This document shows positions 30,901-39,142 of a DNA stretch of 64,000 nt, piece after piece (position 1 is the first letter of the stretch; each line of letters starts with the position of its first letter). Both the position numbers and the translations under genes were made by a program. The stretch lies in assembly GCA_013285705.1 (NCBI GenBank), contig JABDHA010000004.1, positions 29,525 to 93,524 on the forward strand. Reading direction: 5' to 3'. The notes below the pieces were generated by a model. The model worked only from the letters and a program-made list of their open reading frames with translations, ran no database searches and was not told where the DNA came from. The stretch comes from Acidobacteriota bacterium. Its GTDB lineage: Bacteria > Acidobacteriota > Terriglobia > Terriglobales > Acidobacteriaceae.

Positions 30901-31052
30901 CCAAGGCCATCATCCGAGGTCCACCTCGTATGATGGAAGCCCGTTATTTGGCGAGATGATGCCCAAACCGCTGGTACACATACGCCGGTGATAAGCCACA
31001 GCATCAGGCCGATGCTGACCAGCCATCCTGCCTTCTGTAGACATCTCGGCAT
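27978..31052 (-). CDS. Sensor histidine kinase with two-propeller Y_Y_Y sensor (NarX/HisKA_3 type)
   Basis: A 1024-residue membrane kinase. After a signal/TM segment come periplasmic Reg_prop beta-propeller repeats (residues about 45-620; typical blades DGYLWLTTSTGVFRFDG and DGSLWATSDKGVRRFD). A Y_Y_Y domain (about 655-725, LPPGHYRFHVIACNNDGVW) and a TM helix (about 733-755, WWFTALCGLVAVLILRWLI) follow. The cytoplasmic part has a HisKA_3 dimerisation domain with the phospho-His in RIARDLHDTLLQSFQ and a HATPase_c domain (RNAFRHSGATR; IEDNGKGI; HYGLTGMRERA). This architecture resembles hybrid sugar sensors of Bacteroidetes but without fused receiver or AraC domain. The partner is the receiver at 27452. 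Confidence 0.93.
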   Translation of the reverse strand: MPRCLQKAGWLVSIGLMLWLITGVCVPAVWASSRQITGFHHTRWTSDDGLGAVFDVQQAADGYLWLTTSTGVFRFDGVRFQSIEEVTNGAVENSQIHSAFLSSSGGVWLKTRAAGLLLWKDGRLSVYTDRRCTPALQMEGLAEDQDGALWIQGSAGLFHMRGSVCEQVGAEHGYPGGFPAAILVDRKGTVWVRTLAGDLLFLPRGQSKFQRLPYAAGAISAAFVLAAPAHNAFLHEAPDGAIWLSDDYGLRRVTNAAGAPVVSSLPGKERKENTQFGDFTFGADGSLWATSDKGVRRFDHVERWQTPVAMADSPGERFTTEQGLSSNTAWKVLIDRESSIWVGMNAGLDQLRRTTLTALVLPQTEEHDFGVAAGDQGSVWIGNRSMPLTRVADDGSITTFPETHGTVCLRRDRNGTIWSAGGGDSQLWRYSATGLTSLHYPEEEAGPVISLAVDRNGDPWISTAIGGTYHFSHGVWSRQNETLGKRPGIIGAMTGDDAGNVWFGFSNNLVRWDGSDYQRFSFPNGARGVSESTMSVRGDHVWLGGSGGIELFTQGHFYLLHWIDQGLPGRVSGVVETETGELWANGSSGVTHVSAAELARWLGDPTSAISADHLAALDGLPGYSAERIPEPSVAESREGRLWFATAKGVAWLDPAKLEENRNRIPPPVMITAILANGKTYAVPNSLKLPAHTDKLEIDYTALSLAIPERVLFRYKLDGVDNEWQDAGTRRQAFYTSLPPGHYRFHVIACNNDGVWNESGASLGFALAPAYYQTWWFTALCGLVAVLILRWLIRLRIRSITHEMQSRLAERLAERERIARDLHDTLLQSFQGLMMKLYTLTYVLDRPAAAREKLEGLLEEGRQAIDEGRDAVRGMRSSTVTQNDLAHALAMVGERLAAEQNAQNPVDFRVTVEGKPRDMHPILRDEVYRVASEATRNAFRHSGATRIAVEICYDHRQLLVRIEDNGKGINPKVLDCGGREGHYGLTGMRERAKLAGGKLTVRSRLDSGTEIELTIPASLVYAKTS

Positions 31053-31400
31053 AGGCCACCTTGGCGCTCGACACCTGCGAGACCCAGTCGTACGTCCATG
31101 GCGAGAACGTATCGCGAGCAGTTGGCCTCAAACTGCGGCAGTCAGCAATCAGCTTTACCTTGTACCTCGCGGTTCACTTAGCGGCGCTTCCGTCGCTCCA
31201 CCCACGACGCGTGGCTAGCTGACTCCAACTGGGCTAGACGGAAGTGCAGAATGACCTTGATTCGAAGTGCTGGGCGAGATCAACAAGGATGTCAGAGATT
31301 TTAGACTACAAGAGGTCACATTGCTCCCATATAAACGGACCAGTAGCCCGAGAGTTGAGAGGTGTGACCTTCTTTGGATGGTCGAGTGTAACGAGATACC
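31053..31400. other. Intergenic region, nothing recognised
   Basis: About 350 bp between the start of the kinase gene and the end of the HtrA gene on the same strand. It should hold the kinase promoter. Short open frames lack RBS and similarity; no hairpin or repeat stood out. Confidence 0.4.
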
Positions 31401-32837
31401 CTATTCCATTTCGAAGGCAACATATTGAATGACGGACTGGCGCTCGACTTCGAAGACGACAGCGTCACCAGTTTTGAAACCTGCCAATGTTTGTCGTAAG
31501 TTTTCTGTATTAGTGGCTGGCTTGCCGTTGATGGAGCGGATGACGTCTCCGACTTGAAGATCGGCAAGGGTTGCCGGCTCACCGCTGAGCACCCCGGCCA
31601 CAATCACTCCTGTCCCGGAGCGGCTTTGGATCGCGGTACCCAGCGGTCCTTTGAGGTCGATGCAGAAGATGCCGAGTGATGCGATGAGGTCTGTCTTCGG
31701 GTGGATGAAATCGGAGAGATTTTCGACGGTTGGCGGGGCTTCCGCAGGCGTAATACCCGCGGTGACTGTCTGGCCACTCCGCGTGACCTGCATCTGAATG
31801 GGAAATCCGGCTGGGTGAAGATAAAGAAATGCAGTGTACTTGGGCAGCGAATCGATCGGTATTCCATCGATGCTTGTGACCACATCGCCGGCGCGCAAAC
31901 CTCCGGCTTCTGCGGGGCTGCCTTGATCTATGTCGGAGATGATGACGCCCCAATCCTGCGGGAGCTTGAGGCCGGTGGCGAGATCGTGCGTGATGGTTTG
32001 TGCGTGGGCTCCGATCGTGATGGGACGAACGATACCGTGTGCTTTGATCTCGTTGTAGGCAAAACGCACGATGGGTTCGGGGATTGCGAAGCCGAGACCT
32101 TCGCTGCCTCCGCCGGAGGTGAAGATGAAGGTGTTGATGCCGATGAGATTGCCGCCGCGGTCGATCAATGGGCCGCCGCTGTTGCCTGGGTTGATGGGCG
32201 CGTCAGTCTGAATGTAGACCATGGGACGGTCGAGTTCGGGCTGTCTTCCTACGGCACTGACGATGCCCTTGGTGACGGTGTGATCCAGACCTTCAGGAGA
32301 GCCGATGGCCAGAACCGTTTGCCCGAGGCGGACATGAAATTGCTCATCCGGTAGCGGGATGAAGGGAAGGTTCGTTTCTTCGATTTTGATTACGGCCAGG
32401 TCGGCATAGCGATTGGTACCGATGAGTTTCGCTTCATATACTCGCTGCTGGCGCGCGAGCGAGGTGTGATAGGGAACCATCTCGACGGTTGCGGGCGCAA
32501 GAATGACGCGAATGCGCACTGCACCGTTTACGACATGGTTGTTGGTGACGATGTATCCGTCTGGATCGACGATGACGCCGGAACCCAATGACCGCTGGCG
32601 CTGCAGCATTTGTGAATTGTTGTCGTCGTGCTCGGGGACGCCGTAGCCTGTGACATCGATCTCGACGACGGAGCGCATGGCTTTTTCGGCGATCTGATCG
32701 AGAGCCTGATCGTATTCCTGCAGGATCGATGGCGCGGCAGCCGGCGGTGCTGGCGGAGTGGCTTGCTTCTGGCAGTAAAGCATGGATGGCAGGCAAGAGC
32801 AGACAGCTGCGAGAGCGATAGACGTTCTGAGTTTCAT
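31401..32837 (-). CDS. Periplasmic HtrA/DegP-like serine protease with two PDZ domains
   Basis: A 478-residue exported protease. It has a signal peptide (MKLRTSIALAAVCSCLPSM) and a Pro/Ala linker. The trypsin-like domain shows a complete triad: His in VTNNHVVNG (about 102), Asp in RYADLAVIKI, and Ser in INPGNSGGPLID (about 222). Two PDZ domains follow; the first has GVIISDIDQGSPAEAGGLRA and the second GVIVAGVLSGEPATLADLQV with VGDVIRSINGK. Such enzymes degrade or refold misfolded envelope proteins. No regulator is adjacent. The gene is likely monocistronic, its start lying about 220 bp from the divergent GNAT gene. Confidence 0.94.
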   Translation of the reverse strand: MKLRTSIALAAVCSCLPSMLYCQKQATPPAPPAAAPSILQEYDQALDQIAEKAMRSVVEIDVTGYGVPEHDDNNSQMLQRQRSLGSGVIVDPDGYIVTNNHVVNGAVRIRVILAPATVEMVPYHTSLARQQRVYEAKLIGTNRYADLAVIKIEETNLPFIPLPDEQFHVRLGQTVLAIGSPEGLDHTVTKGIVSAVGRQPELDRPMVYIQTDAPINPGNSGGPLIDRGGNLIGINTFIFTSGGGSEGLGFAIPEPIVRFAYNEIKAHGIVRPITIGAHAQTITHDLATGLKLPQDWGVIISDIDQGSPAEAGGLRAGDVVTSIDGIPIDSLPKYTAFLYLHPAGFPIQMQVTRSGQTVTAGITPAEAPPTVENLSDFIHPKTDLIASLGIFCIDLKGPLGTAIQSRSGTGVIVAGVLSGEPATLADLQVGDVIRSINGKPATNTENLRQTLAGFKTGDAVVFEVERQSVIQYVAFEME

Positions 32838-33060
32838 GCTGGGTCACTCACTGGAACATAAATTTCGTTAGGGGGGGAAGGTGGTGCTTACTGGTACTTG
32901 AAGTTTGTGACGATAGACGCGAATAAGTAGACCACCAATTGGGGCGTAACACAATCAGTTTTCGTCGTGGTCTGCTGTGCAACGCGAGAGAGGAATATCG
33001 TACGAGGAGGGACGAACATGCACGAGACAGAGGACAAAGAAAGGGATCACAGACATTTCA

Positions 33061-33543
33061 ATGAACAAGAGGACGATTGTACCCTTGCCCGATCTCGACT
33101 TACCGGGTTTGCTCGCATTGAATAATGCTCACGCGAAAGAGACCTCGTGGCTGGATGAGATTCAGCTAAACGCTCTGATGCAAAAAGCCTGTTATGCACG
33201 CGGGGTCAAACCTGCAGAAGCCTTCCTCCTCGCGCTCGATCCTAGTGCGAAATACGATAATCGCAACTTCAACTGGTTCCGAGAGCGATATAGAAACTTT
33301 GTCTATATCGACCGCATCGTGGTTGCCTCTACTTCGCGCCGTCAGGGTCTTGCCGGAGCGCTGTATGCCGACCTTATCGAATGGGCTGCTCAGCGGGAAT
33401 ATGATTTCGTAGGTTGTGAGGTCAATAAAGTTCCTCCCAATCTCTCATCGGATGTCTTCCACGAAAAGATGGGATTCACGCAGGTCGGCGAAGGCCATTT
33501 GTCAACCGACAAGCAAGTGCGATATCTCGTGCGGCATATTTGA
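33061..33543 (+). CDS. GNAT-family N-acetyltransferase
   Basis: A 160-residue acetyl-CoA-dependent transferase. The acetyl-CoA loop is VVASTSRRQGLAGALYADLI (R/Q-x-x-G-x-A form) about two thirds in, preceded by the strand FVYIDRIV and followed by FVGCEVNKVPPN and a typical FHEKMGFTQVGEG near the end. ATG 33061 is favoured because upstream in-frame codons do not resemble the family, though its RBS (AAAGGGA) is somewhat distant. Substrate unknown. It lies just before the palindrome and PadR gene on the same strand. Confidence 0.85.
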   Translation: MNKRTIVPLPDLDLPGLLALNNAHAKETSWLDEIQLNALMQKACYARGVKPAEAFLLALDPSAKYDNRNFNWFRERYRNFVYIDRIVVASTSRRQGLAGALYADLIEWAAQREYDFVGCEVNKVPPNLSSDVFHEKMGFTQVGEGHLSTDKQVRYLVRHI

Positions 33544-33602
33544 ATGCGCCTTGACCTATACGAGAAACTCCATTCAACAGGCTCGGCAGAATATTGCCTT
33601 GA

Positions 33603-33649
33603 CGCCAAGCATGATTAGCATCACAATGTGACTCTAATCATGCTTGGCG
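33603..33649. promoter_or_regulatory. 47-bp near-perfect palindrome over the padR start, probable operator
   Basis: Arms 33603-33618 and 33634-33649 are exact 16-bp reverse complements (CGCCAAGCATGATTAG). Inside them, TCACA-A-TGTGA (33621-33631) is a second dyad with the same centre, 33626. In total 21 of 23 arm positions pair. The ATG of the PadR gene (33640-33642) lies within the right arm. It may be an autoregulatory PadR operator, a start-codon-masking hairpin, or both. Confidence 0.6.
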
Positions 33650-33969
33650 AATTCGAGTACCTGTTGATCACTGCGGCTGCTGGACTTGGAGACAAGGCCT
33701 ATGGAGCAGCGATTCGGGAAGAGATAGAAGAGAGCACTGGCCGCAAGTGCTCGATAGGTGCTCTCTATACGACCATCGACCGTCTGGAGACGAAAGGTCT
33801 GCTCAAGACCTGGATGAGCGACGCTACGCCGCAGAGAGGCGGACGCGCTAAGCGCATGGTTCGTGTGACGCCCGAAGGTGTGCTGGCGGCGAAGAGTTTC
33901 TACGATGCAGTCATTCGGGTAAGCCGGGGCGCGTCATGGGTGGCGAACCGGAATGGGAGCAGCTTATGA
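33640..33969 (+). CDS. PadR-family transcriptional regulator
   Basis: A 109-residue winged-helix repressor: LGEFEYLLITAAAGLGDKAY, then GAAIREEIEESTGRKCSIGA and the recognition region LYTTIDRLETKGLL, with a short wing (GGRAKRMVRVTPEG) and dimerising helix. PadR proteins usually repress membrane or efflux genes in response to small molecules. ATG 33640 (MLGEFEYLL) matches the family start; GTG 33628 would add four residues. Neither has a clear RBS, since the start lies in the palindrome. The stop overlaps the next gene by ATGA, so the two are translationally coupled. Confidence 0.9.
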   Translation: MLGEFEYLLITAAAGLGDKAYGAAIREEIEESTGRKCSIGALYTTIDRLETKGLLKTWMSDATPQRGGRAKRMVRVTPEGVLAAKSFYDAVIRVSRGASWVANRNGSSL

Positions 33970-34691
33970 CGAGCGCTGGCTGGTCATTTGTGGAGGTTGC
34001 CGCGTACCTGCTGGAGCGCGAGGAACGGGAAGTGGTTCTGGGCGATCTGATAGAAGCGGGCGAAAGCGCATGGCTGGGATTGTGGGATGTGCTTGGCTTA
34101 GTCGCACGCCGGCAACTGGTTCCTTTGAAGAGCTGGCGTCCATGGCTTGCGTCGTTCGGCCTGGCGCTTCCGGGCAGCCTTCTTCTGATGGGATTTTCTG
34201 TCTCTATCAGCCAGACGTATCAACGGCTCATCCACCCCGCAGTTTTCAAAGCGACGGGGCTGACGATAGGCCCTGGATTCACCTTGTTGCTATGCAATGT
34301 CCTGTTGCTGATCGGGTGGTCCTGGACAGGCGGCTTTGTCATGGGGTCGGTGTCGCGGCGGACCGTACGAGTGAGTGCCGTTTTGTCCTTCCTGCCATGC
34401 GTGTTTTGCCTGGCGAGATTTCGGGTGGAATCCCTGTCGCGGTTTTGCCTGCTCCTCTTTATGTTTCCTGCGGTCTGGGGCGTTCGTCGCGGTCTGCAGA
34501 TCGGGCAGATCAGTCTGAGGCCAGCGCTCATTCTGGCGGTGGCTATCACTCTGCTGACGATTCCTACATGGAGCAGCAGCGGCTCATGGATTCCCAATTG
34601 GGCATTGAGTTGGCCGGCATGGTACCTGGTTGTGACGGCATGGAGAGGTCCGGCTGATGCAAAGTTGGACCGATCGCGCACGACGACTTAA
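33966..34691 (+). CDS. PadR-coupled membrane protein with permease-prefix-like N-terminus
   Basis: A 241-residue protein. The first 50 residues (AAYLLEREEREVVLGDLIEA) resemble the prefix domain found at the N-terminus of acidobacterial ADOP permeases. About five TM helices follow, including LASFGLALPGSLLLMGFSV, FTLLLCNVLLLIGWSWTGGF and LILAVAITLLTIPTW. No MacB/FtsX domain is present. The ATG overlaps the PadR stop (ATGA) and has GGGAG 6 bp upstream; an earlier in-frame start at 33936 is less likely. It is probably the main target or partner of the PadR protein. Function unknown. Confidence 0.72.
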   Translation: MTSAGWSFVEVAAYLLEREEREVVLGDLIEAGESAWLGLWDVLGLVARRQLVPLKSWRPWLASFGLALPGSLLLMGFSVSISQTYQRLIHPAVFKATGLTIGPGFTLLLCNVLLLIGWSWTGGFVMGSVSRRTVRVSAVLSFLPCVFCLARFRVESLSRFCLLLFMFPAVWGVRRGLQIGQISLRPALILAVAITLLTIPTWSSSGSWIPNWALSWPAWYLVVTAWRGPADAKLDRSRTTT

Positions 34692-34957
34692 GTGCAACTA
34701 AAAATTCCGTGTTTCCGTCTCCATCCCTAATTCAACGCCTAAATTCTCTTTTCCATTTTCAGTGAGCCTCGTCGAAGACAATTGCGTCTGACGACCTTTG
34801 TACTTAAAGGTTTGAGTACAGGAGGCAGCTCCGGGTGCGGTACAACACCGCTGTGAGCGTACCGGGCTGGGTTGATAGAGAGCGCCGTATGATTTAGAAA
34901 GGTTCGGTAGGATCAAATTAGATTTGTGCGCAGCCAAATGTTTTCCAAAATGGGAGG

Positions 34958-36379
34958 GTGGTAATCATCAATCGTAGAAGCTTCATCTCTTCGGCAGGCG
35001 CATTGCTGGTAAGCAGGTCACTTCATGCCGCGCTTCCTTTGCAGGCGAAACAAGGCAATGCACTCCCGGCAGGGAAGGCCGATCATGCGATTCGCATCGA
35101 GCCCTGTACGCTGGAGATCGGTCCTGGCGTCACGATCAAGACACTTGCATATAACGGGCAGGTTCCGGGACCGCTCTTGCGGTTGCGCGAAGGTGTTCCG
35201 GTGACCATTGATGTGACCAATGCAAGCCAGGATCCGGACCTGGTTCACTGGCATGGACTCGCCATCGATTCGCTGAACGATGGCGCGATGGAAGAGGGGT
35301 CGCCGATGATTCCCGTCGGCAATACGCACCGGTACACATTCACTCCAAAGCCGTCAGGCACCCGCTGGTATCACACGCACGCCGCGGCCTACGATAACCT
35401 TTCCGTGGGTACATACTCCGGTCAGTTTGGCTTTCTGCTGGTGGAGGGCAGGGAGCAGCCTGCGCATTACGATCAAGAGATCAATCTGACGATTCATCAT
35501 TGGGGCCCTTCGTTCGTACCGATGGTCGAGACAATGCGCGAGCAGTCATCGAACATGCCGCTTACGACTGGCTCCGATGTGGGATATCAATACGCGACGA
35601 TTGGCGCACATATGCTGGGAGCTGGCGAGCCGATCCGTGTAAAACAGGGCCAGCGCGTGCTGATGCGGCTGCTGAATGCCAGCGCGACAGAAAACGTTGT
35701 CCTTGCGCTGCCCGGTCACAAGTTCACCATCATGGCGATGGATGGCAACCCTGTTCCGAACCCGAAGCCTGTCGAGGTGCTCTCGCTCGCGGTTGCGGAG
35801 CGTGTGGATGCAATTGTCGAAATGAACTCGCCCGGTGTTTGGGTTCTCGGCTCGACGCTCGCGAAGGCAAGGGAGATGGGACTTGGCGTCGTGGTTGAAT
35901 ACGCGGGAAAAACAGGTGCACCGGTGTGGAAAGATCCCTCACCGAGCGAATGGGACTATACGCAATTCGCCAACACGGCCGCATCGGCAGCAGCCCAGGC
36001 GGCCGATGAAACGTTCGTCCTTACCTTTCGCGATAATGGGCCCAAGCGCGATTCCAAGTTCGATACGTGGACGATTAACAACAAATCCTGGCCGGAGATC
36101 GAGCCGCTAATGGTGCAGCAGGGCAAGCGGTACAGGATGGTTTTTCGCAATGGCAGCGGAGACCAGCACCCGATACACCTGCATCGGCATACTTTCGAGG
36201 TAACCCGCATCGGCGATAAGCAGATCAGCGGGTTGATGAAGGATGTCATCAATGTCATGCCGCTGGACACGGTCGAGGTCGACTTTGTCGCCAACAATCC
36301 GGGTGACACGCTGATGCATTGTCATCAGCAGCTTCATATGGATTACGGATTTATGCAGTTGATCAAATATTCGGGATAG
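34958..36379 (+). CDS. Tat-exported multicopper oxidase
   Basis: A 473-residue three-cupredoxin-domain oxidase with a twin-arginine signal (NRRSFISSAGALLVSRSLHA). All four copper motifs are visible: LVHWHGLAI (about 91-95), RWYHTHAAAY (about 137-140), HPIHLHRHTF (about 405-412) and LMHCHQQLHMDYGF (about 450). In the last motif the residue five after the final His is Phe where CueO has its axial Met; Met follows one place later, so the type 1 copper may be high-potential. The start is GTG 34958 directly after GGGAGG, an unusually tight spacing. It is the first gene of an apparent operon with a triheme cytochrome and a quinoprotein. Substrate unknown. Confidence 0.93.
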   Translation: MVIINRRSFISSAGALLVSRSLHAALPLQAKQGNALPAGKADHAIRIEPCTLEIGPGVTIKTLAYNGQVPGPLLRLREGVPVTIDVTNASQDPDLVHWHGLAIDSLNDGAMEEGSPMIPVGNTHRYTFTPKPSGTRWYHTHAAAYDNLSVGTYSGQFGFLLVEGREQPAHYDQEINLTIHHWGPSFVPMVETMREQSSNMPLTTGSDVGYQYATIGAHMLGAGEPIRVKQGQRVLMRLLNASATENVVLALPGHKFTIMAMDGNPVPNPKPVEVLSLAVAERVDAIVEMNSPGVWVLGSTLAKAREMGLGVVVEYAGKTGAPVWKDPSPSEWDYTQFANTAASAAAQAADETFVLTFRDNGPKRDSKFDTWTINNKSWPEIEPLMVQQGKRYRMVFRNGSGDQHPIHLHRHTFEVTRIGDKQISGLMKDVINVMPLDTVEVDFVANNPGDTLMHCHQQLHMDYGFMQLIKYSG

Positions 36380-36438
36380 TTCTTGCTACGGTACTTTCCG
36401 GCATTGTTCACCGCGAATGGATGAGAGTTTTATTACGT

Positions 36439-37536
36439 ATGAAAAGATTTTTGAATGCAGTACTTGTAGCAGGGGTGGGATTTCTTGTCTTTCACGCTAC
36501 CTTGGTGCCTGTTTACGCAGCTTCTGGTGGTGGTCGATCACAGGCAGCCCAATCGCCGAGCGGCGCTGCTCCAGACAAGCAAGGTGCAGTGTCTTATGCG
36601 AACCACTGCGCCATATGTCACGGTGAGCAGCGTGAAGGCATCCTGCCTGCGTTTCCACCCTTGGTTGGCATAAAACGCCAGCTGACAGACCAGCAGATTA
36701 CTGATCTGGTCCACAAAGGCAAGGGGCGCATGCCGGGTTTTCCCAAGCTGCAAGATGATGAGCTGGCGGCATTGGAGCGCTATCTTGCCAGCCCCGGTTT
36801 ATCAGCGCCAGAAATGGCTTCGGGGCCGAGCGACAACTCCTCAGGTGCACACTCTTCCGGTTTGGCCGAAGCCGGTGGTGCGCTCTTCCATCAGAACTGT
36901 GCCTTTTGTCATGGTCGCGACACCATGGGCGGAGAGACCGGGCCTGATCTGACGCGGTCGAAGCTGGTACAGGCGGATGTGGCCGGGGATAAGATCTCAG
37001 AGGTCGTGCGCGATGGGCGACCTGAAAAAAAGATGCCGGCCTTCAATTTTTCCAGCCAGGAGCTGCTTAGTCTCTCCGCTTTTATTCATGCACAGGCAAC
37101 CAAGGCTGCCTCCATGAAGGGCGGGCGTCGTGGGGTGGATGCATCCGATCTGCAAACCGGCAACGTGGCTATGGGGAAGCAGTATTTTAACGGTGCCGGG
37201 ACCTGCGCGAAATGCCACTCACCGACTGGCGACCTGTCCGGTATCGCCACACGCTATGAAGGGCTTCAGCTGGAGGAGCGCATGCTCTATCCCCGCGGAG
37301 CTAAAAGCCATGTGACAGTTACACTTCCTTCGGGACAAAAATTAACGGGAACTGTGGCGTATCTCGATGAGTTCGTCGTTGGAATGCGTGATGCCGATGG
37401 CACTTATCGGTCCTGGCCGGTAAGCCGTGTGAAGTACGTGGTTGATTCTCCGGTGAACGCGCATGTCGATCTCTTCAGCAAGTACACCGACGCCGACATC
37501 CATAACTTGATGGCTTATCTGCAAACGCTGCGCTGA
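36439..37536 (+). CDS. Exported triheme cytochrome c
   Basis: A 365-residue periplasmic protein with signal peptide (FLNAVLVAGVGFLVFHATLV...AA). It has three CxxCH haem sites: CAICH (about 57), CAFCH (about 154) and CAKCH (about 256). Each lies in its own cytochrome-c fold; distal Met candidates include GRMPGFPKL and KKMPAFNFS. The C-terminal 100 residues after haem 3 form an unassigned beta-rich region ending DADIHNLMAYLQTLR. ATG 36439 gives the cleanest signal peptide; ATG 36421 is an alternative. The context (oxidase before, quinoprotein after) suggests it moves electrons between them. Confidence 0.9.
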   Translation: MKRFLNAVLVAGVGFLVFHATLVPVYAASGGGRSQAAQSPSGAAPDKQGAVSYANHCAICHGEQREGILPAFPPLVGIKRQLTDQQITDLVHKGKGRMPGFPKLQDDELAALERYLASPGLSAPEMASGPSDNSSGAHSSGLAEAGGALFHQNCAFCHGRDTMGGETGPDLTRSKLVQADVAGDKISEVVRDGRPEKKMPAFNFSSQELLSLSAFIHAQATKAASMKGGRRGVDASDLQTGNVAMGKQYFNGAGTCAKCHSPTGDLSGIATRYEGLQLEERMLYPRGAKSHVTVTLPSGQKLTGTVAYLDEFVVGMRDADGTYRSWPVSRVKYVVDSPVNAHVDLFSKYTDADIHNLMAYLQTLR

Positions 37537-37585
37537 TTTTTGTCCGCGTTGCATGACGCATCGCACAGAAGGGTTATCTGCCGAT

Positions 37586-39142
37586 ATGAAGTTTCTGAAG
37601 AATGTATTTGTCGTGGTGGCGAGCGCAATGGTAAGCGCTTCACCTTACTCGCTCCCGGCGCAGAATGTGGACGCGGCCATGCTGCTCAAGCCGCCCGCCG
37701 ATAGCTGGCCGAGCTATCACGGCGATTATTCCGGCAAGCGTCACAGCAAATTGACGCAGATTACCCCGCAGAATGTGAATCGCCTGACGCTTGCATGGGC
37801 ATTTCAGACGGAGCATACCGCCACCATCAAATCTTCGCCAATATTGGTCGATGGAGTGTTGTACTTTACCCTTCCGGACAACGTCTGGGCGGTAGACGCG
37901 CGTTCGGGCCAGCAACTCTGGCACTACACCTATCCGCCGAACAAAGGCGACCATATTGGCCAGCGCGGTGTAGCGATCTATAAGGACCGGGTCTACTTTA
38001 CCTCTCCAGATGCGCACCTTATTTCACTGAATGCCAAAGATGGAACGGTGCGCTGGATTGTGCAGATCGCAGATGTCGAGAAGGGATACTGGACGACGAT
38101 GGCGCCGCTCATCGTGGGCAACCACGTGATCGTTGGAGTTGGCGGCGACATGGACAATCTCCAAACCTTCATCCGATCGGTTGACCCGGAGACAGGCAAA
38201 ACGCAATGGCAGTGGGATGTGACGCCGCCTGCGGGCACTCCGAATACCGCTACCGGAGGCACCACCTGGATGGCCGGGACGTATGATCCGGATCTCAATC
38301 TCATCTATTGGGGAACAGGCAATCCTACGCCGGTTCTTACCGGCTCCACGCGCCCAGGAGACAACCTCTACACCGGAAGCATCGTCGCGCTGAACCCTGA
38401 CACAGGGAAGCTGGTGTGGGCCTTTCAGCCTTCACCGCATGACACGCACGATTGGGATGCGGTCGAAACCCCAGTGCTGGTGGATGGAGTTTTTCACGGA
38501 CAGCAGCGAAAGATGCTGATGCAGGCTTCTCGCAATGGCTATTTCTTTGTGCTGGACCGCACCAATGGGAAGAATCTGCTGACGGTGCCTTTCGGACCAG
38601 TGAACTGGACGCTCGGCATAGATAAGAACGGGCAGCCAATTCCCAATCCCGCAAAAGAACCAGCTCCGGACGGTCGCCTGATTGCGCCTGACGAGGGTGG
38701 ATTGACCAACTTCCGGTCACCCAGCTTCGATCCGCATACAGGCTTATTCATTGTGGATGCTCATCCCAGCTGGAGCATTTATTTCGCCAAGCCTGCGGAT
38801 GGGACCTATGGATGGGCAGGAGCAGATTACGGATTGTGGGGCAAGGGAGTGATCGAGGCGATTGATTACCAGACGGGCAAAATTCGCTGGAGCCATGAAG
38901 TTGGTCCGGGAGGATCAGGTTCGGGAGTCTTGACGACCGATTCCGGGCTGACCTTCACCGGGGATGCACACGGGAACTTTCTTGCACTGGATACCGCCAA
39001 TGGAAAGACGTTGTGGCATGCGGGTTCAGGAGGAAGCATTGCCAGTTCGCCGATTACTTATGAGCTCGACGGCCAGCAGTATCTCCTGACCAGCGGGGGT
39101 GGTGTGCTCTTCGCCTGGAAGCTTCCCGATACGAGTCGATGA
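37586..39142 (+). CDS. PQQ-dependent dehydrogenase-like beta-propeller (quinoprotein), cysteine-free
   Basis: A 518-residue exported eight-bladed propeller of the methanol/ethanol dehydrogenase superfamily. It has a signal peptide (FLKNVFVVVASAMVSASPYS) and conserved blades GDYSGKRHSKLTQITPQNVN, GTTWMAGTYDPDLNLIYWGT and SPHDTHDWDAVETPVLVD, the last containing the likely active-site Asp region. C-terminal blades carry GNFLALDTANGKTLWHAG. The whole protein has no cysteine, so it lacks the vicinal disulphide that lies over PQQ in classical alcohol dehydrogenases. NCBI names some acidobacterial relatives acido-empty-quinoproteins because their hosts lack PQQ synthesis; this may be one. ATG 37586 is favoured over 37553 for the signal peptide. 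Confidence 0.85.
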   Translation: MKFLKNVFVVVASAMVSASPYSLPAQNVDAAMLLKPPADSWPSYHGDYSGKRHSKLTQITPQNVNRLTLAWAFQTEHTATIKSSPILVDGVLYFTLPDNVWAVDARSGQQLWHYTYPPNKGDHIGQRGVAIYKDRVYFTSPDAHLISLNAKDGTVRWIVQIADVEKGYWTTMAPLIVGNHVIVGVGGDMDNLQTFIRSVDPETGKTQWQWDVTPPAGTPNTATGGTTWMAGTYDPDLNLIYWGTGNPTPVLTGSTRPGDNLYTGSIVALNPDTGKLVWAFQPSPHDTHDWDAVETPVLVDGVFHGQQRKMLMQASRNGYFFVLDRTNGKNLLTVPFGPVNWTLGIDKNGQPIPNPAKEPAPDGRLIAPDEGGLTNFRSPSFDPHTGLFIVDAHPSWSIYFAKPADGTYGWAGADYGLWGKGVIEAIDYQTGKIRWSHEVGPGGSGSGVLTTDSGLTFTGDAHGNFLALDTANGKTLWHAGSGGSIASSPITYELDGQQYLLTSGGGVLFAWKLPDTSR

